A DNA stretch of 64,000 nt from Turnera subulata. Lineage: Eukaryota > Streptophyta > Magnoliopsida > Malpighiales > Passifloraceae. Both the position numbers and the translations under genes were made by a program. Every line of letters begins with the position of its first letter. Position 1 is the stretch's first letter. The DNA is taken from positions 1 through 64,000 of the forward strand of contig JAKUCV010004518.1 in assembly GCA_028386065.3 (NCBI GenBank). The letters are read 5' to 3'. This document shows, one piece after another, positions 11,560 through 23,710 of this stretch. Below the pieces are notes generated by a model. The model worked only from the letters and a program-made list of their open reading frames with translations, made no database searches and was not told the DNA's origin.

Positions 11560-12486
11560 TATGCCGTTGCCATGATTTCACTTGCTATTATGGCCAATGC
11601 AACCTTAGAGTATGCGAGGTGGTTTATGACTGTGACAGTACTTTTGTGTTTTGTGTTTTGGGACATTGTAGTTTTCGTTCATAAGCCCTGGTAATAGTCA
11701 TGGCCATGTCCAAAAGATCTTCTCCTACCTATCTCTTTTATTCAAATTTTTTTAGGTGAAAAATATTCTAAAAAACTAACAAGGCAAGTTATTTGCTCCC
11801 CTATTAAAGGAATAAAAAGGCTTGCAATGATTTTTAAGGCTAAGTTTTATTTCATTGTGATTCTTGGGGGGTTTATGCTATCACTCCTGACACCTATCCT
11901 ACTCTATTACCTATTATGTGGTAGGTAAAATAATAATTATTTATTTGTTTTCTAATAATTAAATGTTATTATTTTTTATGAAAGGTTTCTTTTTTTTCTT
12001 ATGATTGCAGTTAGGTCAGGACGGCCAAGGAAAGCATTACTAGACATTCTAGAAGTGGTGTTTAAAGTCAACAAACCTGCAAAACCTCCTGGAAGTGCAT
12101 AGCTGGCAAGTGCCCCTCAATAGGAAATGACGGCAACTTATTAAAGGTCTGTTGAATGAACTGAGTTTTCTTTAGAATGTTATTTACTACTGATGTAATC
12201 ATATGCTCAAACATTGATATTAAGAGCATGCTTTATTATTTGAAGGATGTCAATTCTATTTGTAAGGCTCACATCCTTAATGGTTTTTGTTTGTTGATGA
12301 ATAGATCGATGGTGAAAATAATTATATGACTTTCTTGTCATTCTAATGGAGCATTTTGCTTTTAACTGAAAACTAAATTGTACTTCATCAATATTGCCTT
12401 TAGGATATTTAATTCAAAGAAATTTTAATAACAACCTTTGCAATCCACTTTTTCTGCTTTTTTCTCCCTTGTTTGACCTCCACCCA
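11560..12486. other. Spacer without a supported gene
   Basis: AT-rich. One exon-like stretch starts after 'tgattgcag' near 12010 and can be read for about 28 residues (RSGRPRKALLDILEVVFKVN...) before a stop. It has no family I recognise and may be chance. Confidence 0.5.
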
Positions 12487-12543
12487 ATTTTTTACCTCAC
12501 TATCTTAAATACATATAGGTTTTTAAAATTTTCTTTAATTTCT
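12487..12543. repeat. Left half of a duplicated segment interrupted by solo LTR 2
   Basis: Matches 21161-21217 closely (common core cttaaatacata(t/c)aggtt, then aattttctttaatttct). It ends exactly where the LTR begins. Confidence 0.8.
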
Positions 12544-13832
12544 TGATGAGCATGAAATTACACATAGATTACAGCATGTTTTGTAAGTTTTTTTGGCCTT
12601 GCATTTAGCATTCATTTATGCATTTAGGTAGCAAAACCACTTAATTTTACGCCAAATTCTATTCTCCTTACTTATGTTAGGTGCAACACCTTTTTTGGAG
12701 AAAGAATTGATGATTCCAGTCCAAAACATGAGACGCTGTGAGGAGCCCTATTGCAATAGAAAATGCATGTCAGACAGTGTCCCTCATAATGTGCTATCGA
12801 CTAGGCTTTTATTTTTTAATAAAAGTTGCACCTAATTTTCAAAGAATTAAAGAGGGAATGCGCCTGGACACTCTTAGATTGGAAAGAAGATCTGGACGCC
12901 TAATTAGGGAGGGAATCTTGCAGTTAAATTGTAGAAGTTTTACTAAAAGAATAAAATACTATCTTTTAGAAGAAAATCCTAGATATAAAACGATCAAGAC
13001 CCAACGTCCAAAGATAACTTTGGAAGCAGAAAATCACAAAATTTGGTAGAGAAGAGAGTGGAGCTTAAGCCTTGAAGAAGTCAACTTTTGTCAACTTTAT
13101 TTTCTTGGTTTTGAAAGAAATTTTCTATCTTTTTCTTTGTTCTTTTCTCTAATTTTATGAACTAAATTGTTATCTAGGTGTATGGGAAGTAACTCTTGTC
13201 GAATTTTCTAGTTTATTATTCAGATTTGGATTTTGTTTATTTGGTATTGCTTGATTTGCTTTACAGTGTGCTTTATAGTGCTATTGAATTAGCACTCTAT
13301 ATCACTATCTTAGACGACCGAGTGAAGAACAAAGAGGTGAAAATAGGGACTCTGAAAAGACTACAGTAAACCTTTAATCTATGATCGCCAAGAGGGACTT
13401 TAGGTTAATTGAGGATCACAGTGCTTGGTACAGTGTCATTGTGCCCTAGGACTGGATTACACTGGTGACAGCGGGTAATTCGGGATTAGGGTAGGATTAT
13501 AATACTGGTGACAACAGGTTATAATTATTTTATGCTAAGTAGCCCTTCAAGCAAGACGATTAGAGAGCCAAATTGGATAATTGCTAGATTACTAGATATT
13601 AGTGAACCTCGGACGACCTAAGTTTCCATCCACCTGAATCTTTTCTGTTGAATTCGAGATAGTCACTTTTACTTTTTGTTTTGTTTATATTCTTGTAGCA
13701 AATTATTCCTACACCACGACTCTCGTTTATTTATTTGTTACTTTTAGCCTATTCAATTGATTGTTGAGGACAGTGTTGTTTACGTGGTCCCTGTGATACG
13801 ACCTTGGATAATGTAGCATACTGTAGACATGC
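12544..13832 (+). mobile_element. Second solo LTR of the same gypsy-like family, right end eroded
   Basis: It starts with tgatgagcatgaaattacac and aligns with the solo LTR at 3607-4927, including the tataaaa promoter-like site (12984-12990) and the 'gttgaggacagtgttgtttac' end region. It stops after 'ctgtagacatgc', about two dozen bases short of the other copy's end. The flanks on both sides match an uninterrupted paralogous segment at 21161-21340, which shows the LTR is an insertion and is solo. The terminal bases and the right target duplication appear to have been removed by a small deletion. Confidence 0.78.
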
Positions 13833-13840
13833 AATAAATA

Positions 13841-13960
13841 CGAGGCTGTATCTTGCAAGCTACATCCAGCCAGGCATGTCCTGCTAATTAAAATAAAAAC
13901 CTCCTTGCTTGCTTCAATTGAATGGTCCCCGATAAACAATAAACAATGCTAGTAGTGTAT
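13841..13960. repeat. Right half of the duplicated segment interrupted by solo LTR 2
   Basis: Matches 21231-21340: cgaggctg, tgctaattaaaataaaaacc, caattgaatggtc and aatgcta(g/c)tagtgtat occur in the same order in both. Short indels separate the copies. Confidence 0.8.
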
Positions 13961-14209
13961 TATTCCTGGATCTATTTTTCCAGTTCTTGAGTTGGTACTT
14001 TAGTACTCGCAAGCCTAGATGACCAATTTTCTTCTTTATATTTTCTGTAAAAGTGTGGCTTAGAAGAATTTGTATATGCTTAGTTTGTCTTTTTATTTTG
14101 AGAATATATGCTTAGTTTGTTTTACATTATAGTGTTTGTGCGGCTCGGTGTCATGCTGCATTCTGTCATGTGGATGGATATGCTTGCTTATTAGAATTTC
14201 TCTTGCCAG

Positions 14210-14446
14210 GTTGTAGTGGTTGACGCTGAGGCATGCACATATGATGAGGAATGGGCAAACCGGGATCGTAGACATCCGTGCAAAGGAAGATAGTTTAATT
14301 TTTACAGTTGAATCCACTGGTGCAATTAAGGCTTCCCAATTGTTGCTTAATGCTATCATGTTTTAAAGCAAAAGCTGGAGTCATATGATACAGTTGACGC
14401 TGACGATCAATTTGGTGAACGTGCTCATATGCGAGTTGGATTGTGA
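14210..14446 (+). pseudogene. NRPB3-like (RNA polymerase subunit 3) gene fragment, broken
   Basis: After an intron-like end 'tctcttgccag' the sequence encodes the C-terminal part of the plant RNA polymerase II/IV/V third subunit. Recognisable stretches are VVVVDAEACTYDE, then AKEDSLIFTVESTGAIKASQ, then KQKLESYDTVDADDQFGE and AHMR, followed by a stop at 14444-14446. The order and wording match the end of NRPB3 as I know it. Two single-base deletions break the frame, one near 14264 (after MGKPG) and one near 14356 (after LLNAI). A shorter spacer than expected also lies between YDEE and MGKPG. Because an apparent intron border precedes the exon, this looks like a copied genomic piece rather than a retrocopy. 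No other NRPB3 exons were found nearby. Confidence 0.8.
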
Positions 14447-17400
14447 ACATAAATCAGTATCTGATCTTTTTGTTACCTCTAGGAGGCCAATTGGCTTCCT
14501 TTGGCTTTTCTTAAACTTTATTTTATGCACTAACTGCATGTTCTGCGATTTTACTTATGGTTGCTATTCCTGCTCAACATCTCCACACATCCCAGTGCAA
14601 ATTAACTTCTAGCTAGCAAGAAACATTTCCTGCTTGACGTACACATAACTGTTCCGTTCTGTTAGTCTCGTTGAAATCTCTATTTTGTGCTAATTGTTGG
14701 ATGAAAAATTTTGTTCACGGGTTCCTTTTATACTCTACGTTTCCTAATTTCCTACTTAAAATGAAGAACGCAATAATGTTACTTATTATCAATAGAATGC
14801 AGATGAGGTACAATTTGTTTCATACTTGCCAGTGATTCAGCTCCGTTTTGGCTTGGAAATTTAAGTAGAAAAACTCTGTACTTGTGTTGATTTGTCAGAT
14901 GCGCATGGACAAATGATTCAATTACTGATGATGGGATTTTATGATTTCCATTCGATTATGCATTAGCCCACTTACCCTGCTCGGCTTTTTGTCTAAAAAT
15001 CTTATCTGCATTGCCCCTATAGCGGTGGAAATATGACGAGTGCAGATTTGCATTTGGAATAATGTTTAAAACCTGGAATTGCATTTCTAACGACAAACCG
15101 ACGACTAAAGTTAAGGGAACAAATGCTAGGTAAATTGTTTTTCTAGTTTGGACTAAAGAGTAAGGAAGTGAGAACCTAGCAGTTATTGGGTTTTTATTCG
15201 AGCCCCTTTTGTTTCTTGGGCTTTTCGATAAGAGAATGAGCTAGGTTGTGGTGTGGGAATCGCTAAAATGAGACCATTGGACTATCAAAAAATTAAATGG
15301 CATGGAGGGGCTAGATGGTCAGGCATCAACCATTGGCAGACAGAATGAACAGGTTCCAGCATGTCTCCAATCACTTCCAAAATCAAATTGTTTGGTTTCA
15401 AACATGGTGATGTTACGTAAATCATCAAGTTTTTCAAATTCTTCAATACATTTCCAAGCATGAGACGTTTTTTGTTCTATTGCCTCCTATTTATGAGTCA
15501 AAATTCTTTTTACCTGCTGTTATATATGTTACTGGGTTTGTCCAGCTCTAGCTGAGATAAGACACTAATGAGATAAGTTGTGTGGATTGACCCCAAACCC
15601 TCTGTCTTGAACTAAGCTCTTTTGTTGTTCTACCTCGTGATTCATGTACTATAAGATCCAAAGGTCTTTACTAGCCATCCGGTACAGTACGTACCATGCA
15701 TGGTCACGGGTTTAGGTTTCGAATTGGAAAGATGGGCCAATGATCTCCATACCCTGGCTGCAGTAAGTGATCTATTCTAATAACAAATGCTGCTAGCTAG
15801 TAACGTTGATGTATACACAGCCCTGTTGTTGAAAACGTGAGTAACTGTTTGTATCCGGTTTCATGTAAAACAAAACTTAACAGCGAATTTCATTTGTCAC
15901 CATCACCCCCCACATCGTTGCACCATTATGGCTAGGATAACAGTATTGGCTCTTCCAAGTATTACCTTATCAGGGGAATACAAACAGATAGAAGAGCATG
16001 CAGGGCATTTCGATAACTCGGCTTGGATATCCGTGCGATACTGTAATAAAAAGAAAAGCAAAAGGTTTTACGGACGACCGAATCACCACAAATGGAGGAA
16101 AAAGTTAAATCAGTCGCTACCACAAATGAATATTTATCTGAACTGCTAGTCCTTGTGAAAGAAATGTAAGTCTGCGACGGTGTTACCAAGATAATGAACT
16201 TGAATGGACCAGTTGAAGATTCCTCTGCAATGTAATTGGATTAAATTACCCTATTCTTCAGCCTCCAATTCTTTTGGATTGGAACGATAAAATTCTTTTT
16301 AATATTTTTTTTACCAAGTTAAGACCAATTTCTTCTATCACATGGCTTACAAGTTACGAGATCCCTCTGCTATATTTTGTAACAGAGCAGAATGCAATAG
16401 AATTTCCTTTTTCCTAGAATTTGAAACCAAAGGATTCTATCCATCCAGTTACCGGATGACAGAGCATGAAGAAGACCTCTTCTACTTGGTTGCTCTTGTT
16501 GTTAAACATAGGCCACAAAACTATGTAGTGATTTTATCAAGTTCGTTTGTATGTGCAGATACCAGTTTTGTCTTAAGCACTTGATTGCACTGCAGTGAAA
16601 GAAGTTGATCACCCCTTTCAAAAAAAAAAAAAAATTGTGAGAAGAAAGTAATTCCAAAATACAAGCTTACAAACACAATTACTGAGGATAGGGAAGGGAC
16701 CATTGAGGTTGCCTGACCCCTAGTTAGCTTTTCATTTCATTGCCTGGCATATACAGTTCAAGACCCTTCTTCTCCTTACCTCCGTAACTTTTGAGAAATC
16801 CAGGGTCAGGTCATCCTAGCCTGCCAAAAGATACCCCAAATCTTTGTCTGAGAGAGCAGACATGCTTGCAGGATGGCAACCAAGTTTCACTGATTTGGGA
16901 CAACGTTGGCCCCTGAAGAAATGAAATAGTTCTATTGTCCTTTTCTTTGTACTAACGTAAAGGGACTACTATTTGCACCCTTTAAGCCAAAATACAAAAC
17001 CCATAAATTTCGTTGCTTCCCAAAGAATGTTTAACAGTTCGATATTTACCATTTCATTTAACTTAGTCGTAGGACCATACACCCATCGGACTGGTCTGAC
17101 CATTATTTCGCTATTCAATGCTACTTGTCTACTTCTCATTTAATATACTAGTTCACTTTCCAGACGTGTAAATTAAGTATGGTAGGAAAGGAGAGGAAAT
17201 TGTTTGCAACCCCGAATGTTAGAGCAATTATGGTCTCATTGAAAGTAGTACTAGTAGATGGTTTCAATTGATGTATCTTTCCAAACTGCATTAACAAAGC
17301 CAAGTCATCATCCTTAATTTCTCATGAATATAAGTGGACCAATTATTAATACTGTTAGATGGGTTTGTTTTGCAGAATAGTAAATTTAGGCCAGCATGCT

Positions 17401-19170
17401 CTTAGCCCGTAGACCATGAAACTAATGAAGGATTTCTGATGTGATAGAGTAACCTGCATTTTTTAAGAAAGATTGATGATTTTGAATGAATCACCTTCAA
17501 CGAAACAAATGCTAGCATATTGAGAACATCTGTATAACTAACTACATATGCGTGTGTAAATTTTTCTGGCCGATTTAGATAGCAAGCTAAATGTAAGCTC
17601 CTGAGCCGAACCCCACTTGCAAAGAAGTGTTTATTGCCTATGGTTTCCGAGTTCTTTCTTTTCCCATGGAACAACCAATGTATGTTTTAAATTTTTGGCA
17701 CCATCTGAGATGGTGACCACTTGTAATAAATCAAACCAGACATTGGATACCGATTGGGTAGTCAGCCTTAAATAAAAAGGATATGTGTCAAGAAAAAATA
17801 GCACAATAACTTGATTCACGAAATGGATGTGCAATGGTAGGATTTTGACAGTGATTTTGGGACCTATACTGCTGATGTCTTTTGGGGGCCATAGTTCTCA
17901 GGTAATCCTGACTGGCTTCCCTGGGACCATGTCGATCAATGCAATGCAAGTTGATAGTCCCTGAAGTAGTTTCAGGCATAAAATTCATAAATATGTTTTC
18001 CTATAATTTATCTGCACAATTAATACTCAGATTGCAGAACATTCCATGCCGGAAGAACTGAGAAATGCTGGACGGGTTTCTCCTTTTGATACGTAAGGAT
18101 GTTCCATATGACTTTTTAGTTTTTACTACAAAGCTATAAATAATGCTCACAGGATTGGGGTTCCTGTGTTTTGGTTCAACTTGGGAAACTTTTAATATTC
18201 TATTCCGGTGCCAGCTACCTGAGCCCGTGTACACCAGGCGAGTTAATACGGTTTGGAGACCATCCATCCATATATCTACACCAAATGCATACAGAAAAAA
18301 GCATTACACATGGTCACCCCCAAAAATGGGATAGCTTTGAGGATATCGGACAAGCCATTTTTATGTCCTCATTCACCTGGTAAATAATCTTGGAGAGTTC
18401 TTGCTAAACATCTATAAGCTAGAGATGCGTTAATCTGGAACATTTTTTATATACTGTCCCAAAACTTCACAGATTAAATTTGCAAGTGAAACGCAGAAGA
18501 TTACTTAGGTTTATACTAAATAATTAATACGGTTCCACCCCAACTGATGTCTCTTCTTACATTAGAAGTTGCATTTGAGGTAAGGGCATGGATATAGTCA
18601 AAGATTTTCTCTCTTTGATCAAACTGGTGATGCTAAAAAAGATGCACAGTAAATTGTGGATTGCGACAATTTGTAGCAGAAGAACACCCATCTGAAACCT
18701 TCGCTGTATATAAAGGGGAACTGCTTCCTATTTTTAAAAAAATTGAAGCTGATTTTGAAATTAGATTAGACATCCCATGATGCGTAATTAATTTGTAGTT
18801 GCAATAGTTGATAGGCAATGACAGATATTTCATAAAAATAAATGAGTAGTTGTTGTAATTTGGAAGAAAATGTTAAGTTTTAACCATCAATGTTACGAAC
18901 CGCATGCATGAAGTAAAGAACAGGAATCAAGTTGCTATAATCCCAATAGCGGATCAAGTAGTAAAGTTTGATATAGAATTTAGCATAAAAAAAAAAAAGA
19001 GTTCGATATAGAATGAAAAACTAATTTGAATAACTTATTCTTGTTCATTCTGTCTCACCTCACAATTTGTCTCAGCAAAACAAGACCAAAGTCTTCCATC
19101 AAGGCAAAGATAAACATGTTAATCAATGAGCTGTAGCCCAAATTGTGTGGAAGTCATCTTCACCGCTGAA
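14447..19170. other. Long gene-free stretch
   Basis: AT-rich sequence with only short unsupported frames. I read it for plant gene motifs, transposon domains and tRNA boxes and saw none. An A-run at 16620-16634 and poly-T/A runs elsewhere may be retroposon tails, but no target duplications were identified. Confidence 0.55.
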
Positions 19171-19181
19171 AGTTTCAAGTT

Positions 19182-19372
19182 TTTTTTTTTTTTTTTTTGC
19201 CAGGGAGAAGAGTAAATATTTTATTAACTGAGAATGAAATCGCTACATAGAATTAAGCCCAGCGCTCTCGGCGGGGCACATAACCAATCCGGTGGGCATT
19301 CCCTGCGAATCGCTGCCTTGGCTACCCAATCCGCCGCAGCGTTGGCTTCCCTTGGAATGTGAATAAACGTAC
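19182..19372 (-). mobile_element. 5'-truncated LINE 3' end with 11-bp target duplication
   Basis: On the minus strand it encodes the end of a LINE RNase H domain (IHIPREANAAADWVAKAA) and a short tail, then an A-run (T-run on plus at 19181-19198). The direct repeat agtttcaagtt at 19171-19181 and 19373-19383 brackets it. About 190 bp survives, a typical abortive LINE insertion. Confidence 0.82.
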
Positions 19373-19442
19373 AGTTTCAAGTTAGAATCTTAATTCGTAG
19401 CCTATAAAATAAAAAAATAAAAATAGACATGTTAATTTGCTT

Positions 19443-19742
19443 CTTTTTTTTTTGTCGAAACTTAAATATCATTAATTATAAAATAAAATACACTTGGATA
19501 GATGCTAGAGTTGGTGACTCTAGGACTCCAAGAAGATTACAAATACTCAAATAAAAAGAAAATAACAAAGCGAACACATAGAAGAGACTAAACAATCTAG
19601 TAAACCGAAACAAATACTGATACCAGTCTTCCGTGGAGCTAATCTGCAAGGATTTAGAAGATTTGAGTGTGGCCCAAAAAGCCACGAATTGTCGAAGAAG
19701 TAAGAAAGCGTTCTTCATAAAGAAGGATCCTGTACATGACAA
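19443..19742 (-). mobile_element. Possible LINE 3' remnant
   Basis: A T-run on the plus strand at 19443-19453 would be the poly(A) tail of a minus-strand retroposon. Upstream of it on the minus strand is a hydrophobic frame ending 'CNLLGVLESPTLASI', which looks like LINE 3'-end translations. No target duplication was found, so the assignment is weak. Confidence 0.35.
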
Positions 19743-21160
19743 GCCACGGGTTGTCGGGGACTTTGCTTCGTTTAAACAAAAGTCTAAAGAAGCTATTCAT
19801 GTGACAGTTGACGGTTGATATTAGAAGACAGTCAACCTTTCAGGATTTCCTTCAAGGGAAATGCACAAAAATTAAAACCTCCCAATCTCCCATATCATTT
19901 ACAAGTTAACATATCCTTGAAAAAAACAGCCTCAAGTTAACATACCATTTTCTTTTTATTTCATTTTCTTTATGTGAAAGTTGACAAATTGCAAGACTCC
20001 ACTCCGAGTAGTACTTTAAAATGGGTATTATTTCAAACAGTCAAAGGCAAAGTAACAATTGAATGATTGATTGTCCTTGAACTAAAGATGGCAGAGGTTG
20101 AAAAAACCAAAAAAGTAAGAAGAAAATGCAAGCCTTGCTTGCCAGTTGCCATTTCCCACAAATATTTTTTCTGGTTTTGATTTTTCTTTTCTTTTTTTTT
20201 TATGTTTGTTTTTATGGGGAAACAAAAGTTGTGGAGAGTGGAGAGCTTTAATACAGGGGAATTAGGAGGCCCACACGCCCATATCAGATCTCTTTTACTG
20301 TCTTTTAAAACTTTACAGCTGTGAGCAAGAAAAAAGGGGTGGATGCAGAATTACTCGATGGGTTTTGGGCCAAAACACAAATACATGTGATTGATCAATG
20401 AAACAATAACAGGGTAGTAGACCAGGTCAAAAGAAGTTTTTTTTTTTAAGATCTTTACTACTACTACTACTACAATGACCAAAACCCTTTGCCATGATCA
20501 TATTATTCTACAATTATTGGTGTAGGGACGGACATACTGAGCTCACCATCTTTGGACCTGGAGAGCAAGCTGTTTCCCTTTGAAAAAACAATAACATAAT
20601 CTCCCCTAGTACTATAACATAATCTCTCTCAGCCTCTCTCTCATGAATCATGAGCACCAGGCATGCATCTACTAACACCAGCCATCTACACTCTACCAAC
20701 CTTAAAGCAGAGAAAACCGAAAAGGGACCAAAGACGTTTTGCAAGATTTTGTCTCCCAATTTCAAAATCCCCCACCTCCTCCCACCTTTTTACCTTTTTA
20801 TAGCTAGAGGAGCTCCAGTGGCTCTCCCATCAAAACTACTGTAACCAAAAACCTCTTTGTCTCTATTCTCCATCCATCCACCACCAAAAAAATAAAACAA
20901 GCAAAGAAACAAATTAAGAAAAACTCGGTTTCCCTCTCTCCCCCTATATCTTCCTTTTATACCTCGGTCGCTTGCTTTGTTTGATATCCTGAAATTGTCG
21001 TGTCAGGTTTTGTAGTGGAATAGTGTCCTTCCTGTATAATAATTCTCCAATAATACTGGATACCAAAGAAACATATCAAGACAAGTTTTAATTATTTTGT
21101 CGAATCCAAGCTCTTCACACCTAGTAGTATATACTTATTAGACAACTTACACAGTCTCTT

Positions 21161-21340
21161 TAATTTTAACCTCACCATCTTAAATACATACAGGTTCTGA
21201 AATTTTCTTTAATTTCTGTTCCAGCATAGGACGAGGCTGCAGCCTGCAAGCTGCATGCAGGCAGGCATGCCCTGCTAATTAAAATAAAAACCTCCTGCTT
21301 CAATTGAATGGTCTTCAATAAATAATGCTACTAGTGTATC
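21161..21340. repeat. Uninterrupted paralogue (empty site) of the segment split by solo LTR 2
   Basis: The left half matches 12487-12543 and the right half 13841-13960. The LTR insertion point corresponds to 21217/21218. The bases gttccagcatagga present here are missing at the right junction of the filled copy. Confidence 0.8.
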
Positions 21341-21889
21341 ACACGTGAAAAAAGCATGAAACACCAAGGGGGGGAAAAAAAAAAAGAAAGGAAAAGACTA
21401 AAGAAATAAAGCAAAAGAAAGAACTACCAAAAGGTCGAGCATGCCCAGTATTTAGAATCCACTGAAATGGGTCATCATGAATCTTTCGCAAATTAGGGAA
21501 GTACGACTAAGAACATCTAAAACTTTATAGCGTAGTGGGTATCCCAACTTTTGTCATACTTTAACTCGGAAAGATTATGATGTTAATCCTTGTTAGTCTA
21601 GTCGCATTAACGGCCTAAAAGTGGCGAATCAATAAAAGATTAACTAGTAATAGTATATACAATACCAAAGGTGCTAAATGTGTTCCGAATTTTTTAACTT
21701 GGAGATCAAAGTACTCAGAATTCTTGCAATTGTCGTTTCCTATTTGACAAATTACGGTCCATATATTCTACGACACTGGCCACTAAACTTGTCAAAAAGA
21801 CATCGGGATCAAAGGTATGCAAATCTCTGTTCTTTTCTGATGCAAACCTCTGTTCTTTTCTGATGCAAACCTCTGTTCTTAATTAGTTT

Positions 21890-21892
<3 letters not shown>

Positions 21893-21922
<30 letters not shown>
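21893..21922. repeat. (ATT)n microsatellite
   Basis: About nine to ten uninterrupted att units. Confidence 0.95.
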
Positions 21923-23710
21923 GTTGATGAAAGGTATGAATTCAGCCAAGCAATTAGAGATCAACTAATCACCACTCTTTGGTTATTTTAAATTGAATTC
22001 AAGTTGAAAAATAACAATATATAAGAAAAAAAATTCACCAAATATTCCAATTCAACTGAAAAGATATACAAAGATATATAACAAATATTCAAGTGACGGA
22101 TGATGAAAAAAATGCCCAAAAACAACAATCAACTTCGTCGGTAATTATATTTTATTGAACAGATCATAGTGCACATATATGTCTCTCAATGTGTACCTGT
22201 ACCCTGTGGAATATTGAATAGCCCACTGGAGAAAATCAGTGCTTATGCTACTGACTTTCTCTTTACCAGGAAAGCAAGAGTCAGAGAAATGCTGATATGA
22301 AGTTTTTACATGTGGAATATGATAGCGACTTCTGTCCATCCCTGGGTTTTTTAGTTCAAACAAATTTATTTTTGTAAGAACGTACAACTTGTAAGAGAAA
22401 GTATCTTGGCAAGAATTGGGAAAATCTTATATGAACTCAAGACATGGACACCGAAAGATTTTGTCCCTCAAAAGAATTGAAGATAAAAGGATACTTGTTA
22501 CCCTTTTCGTTTCATAAGTGATAATAAACTTTTATTCTTTATTTTAAGAGAAAAAAGGATATACTGGCAATTTTAAGTAGTAAAATCATATAGCATTGAG
22601 CATTGAGCAAATTTTTTTTTTTTTTACAAAAAAGAAATAGTAAGAGGATTTTATTATAAAGATCCATTATAATATACGAAAATGGCTTACGAGTTGTACT
22701 CACACCCAAAGGCACGTTGTACTGTAGTAGTATTAAATAAACACAGTATATATCAACTACGGACATTAATTGCATTTTACAGCAGAGTGATAATTATACC
22801 ATCGATAACTACATCTACATACAAGTAATGCTGAAATTCTTTTGTACAACTTGAGCTCTTAATCAACTTAAAAGATGGTCATGATCTGTGACTTATCCAA
22901 ATAGTGCGGATTTGGTGCGACTAATTAAGGCTAATGAAATCCTAACAGTAACAAGTGATGTATTTGTATGGATATTATATAGGTGGTCGATAGGGAGAGA
23001 CAGACACGGGAGATTACGGTCACTCTCAACAACAAAAGGGATGCTTGGCTCTTTTTACAAGGTCAAACTCTTCTCCAATCAAAGTCTTTTTAAAAAAAAA
23101 ATCAAACCCAAAAAACCCCACTCTGGCCGACATGCTGTTCCTGTCTTAGTTTGCAAACAAATTATAAACAAACCCTAATCTCCCTCTATGTCTTCCACTA
23201 ATCATAATCATCCTACACTAAATTGGATTACAATCTATCTTTGCCAGCCAGGTGTGTCCTTCTGTCATTCTGAACTTAATGGTTAACCTATGCTTTGTAG
23301 TAAGTACGTAATAGTTACAATTAATGATCAAGAGAATTATTGCAACTGAACAAAAATGCTTTGAATTTATTATATGAATATAATATTATGTCCATATGAA
23401 CTATGCTCTGATGAAAGAGACTTGTACATTAAAGAAAGAGTGCCAACTAAAGAAATAATTCATCAATAAAGGAAATGAAGACTCTCACTCATCTCATCAT
23501 CATCTCATCTCAATATATCCCTCCACTCCTTCCAAAATGACATCCAACTCCCACGACATAATTGGAAAAGAACATTGGAATTGCAGAGGAGATTAATTGG
23601 AGGGCAATTTCAAAAGGGGAAATAAGGAATACTAGTAATAGTATTGCAATATACTACTAGTACTATTAAGATCTTTTGCGTGAGAGAGAGAGAGAAGAGA
23701 TAGTAAAAAA

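Larger units (their letters stand above)
19830..23710. other. Gene-free stretch
   Basis: No gene supported. The CT-rich stretch 20600-21000, with a TATA-like 'tttttatagc' near 20797, resembles a promoter and leader, but no convincing coding start follows. 21161-21340 is the uninterrupted copy of a segment found split at 12487-13960. Confidence 0.5.

Noticed and set aside
3607..13832. Reading the two gypsy-like LTRs as the ends of a single large element with the copia nested inside
   Set aside because: The first LTR has its own ctact repeat on both sides and the second has empty-site flanks on both sides, so they are separate solo LTRs.
20500..21000. Promoter-like, CT-rich stretch with a TATA-like site
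   Set aside because: No convincing start codon or coding exon follows, and I saw no known microRNA sequence or clear precursor fold.
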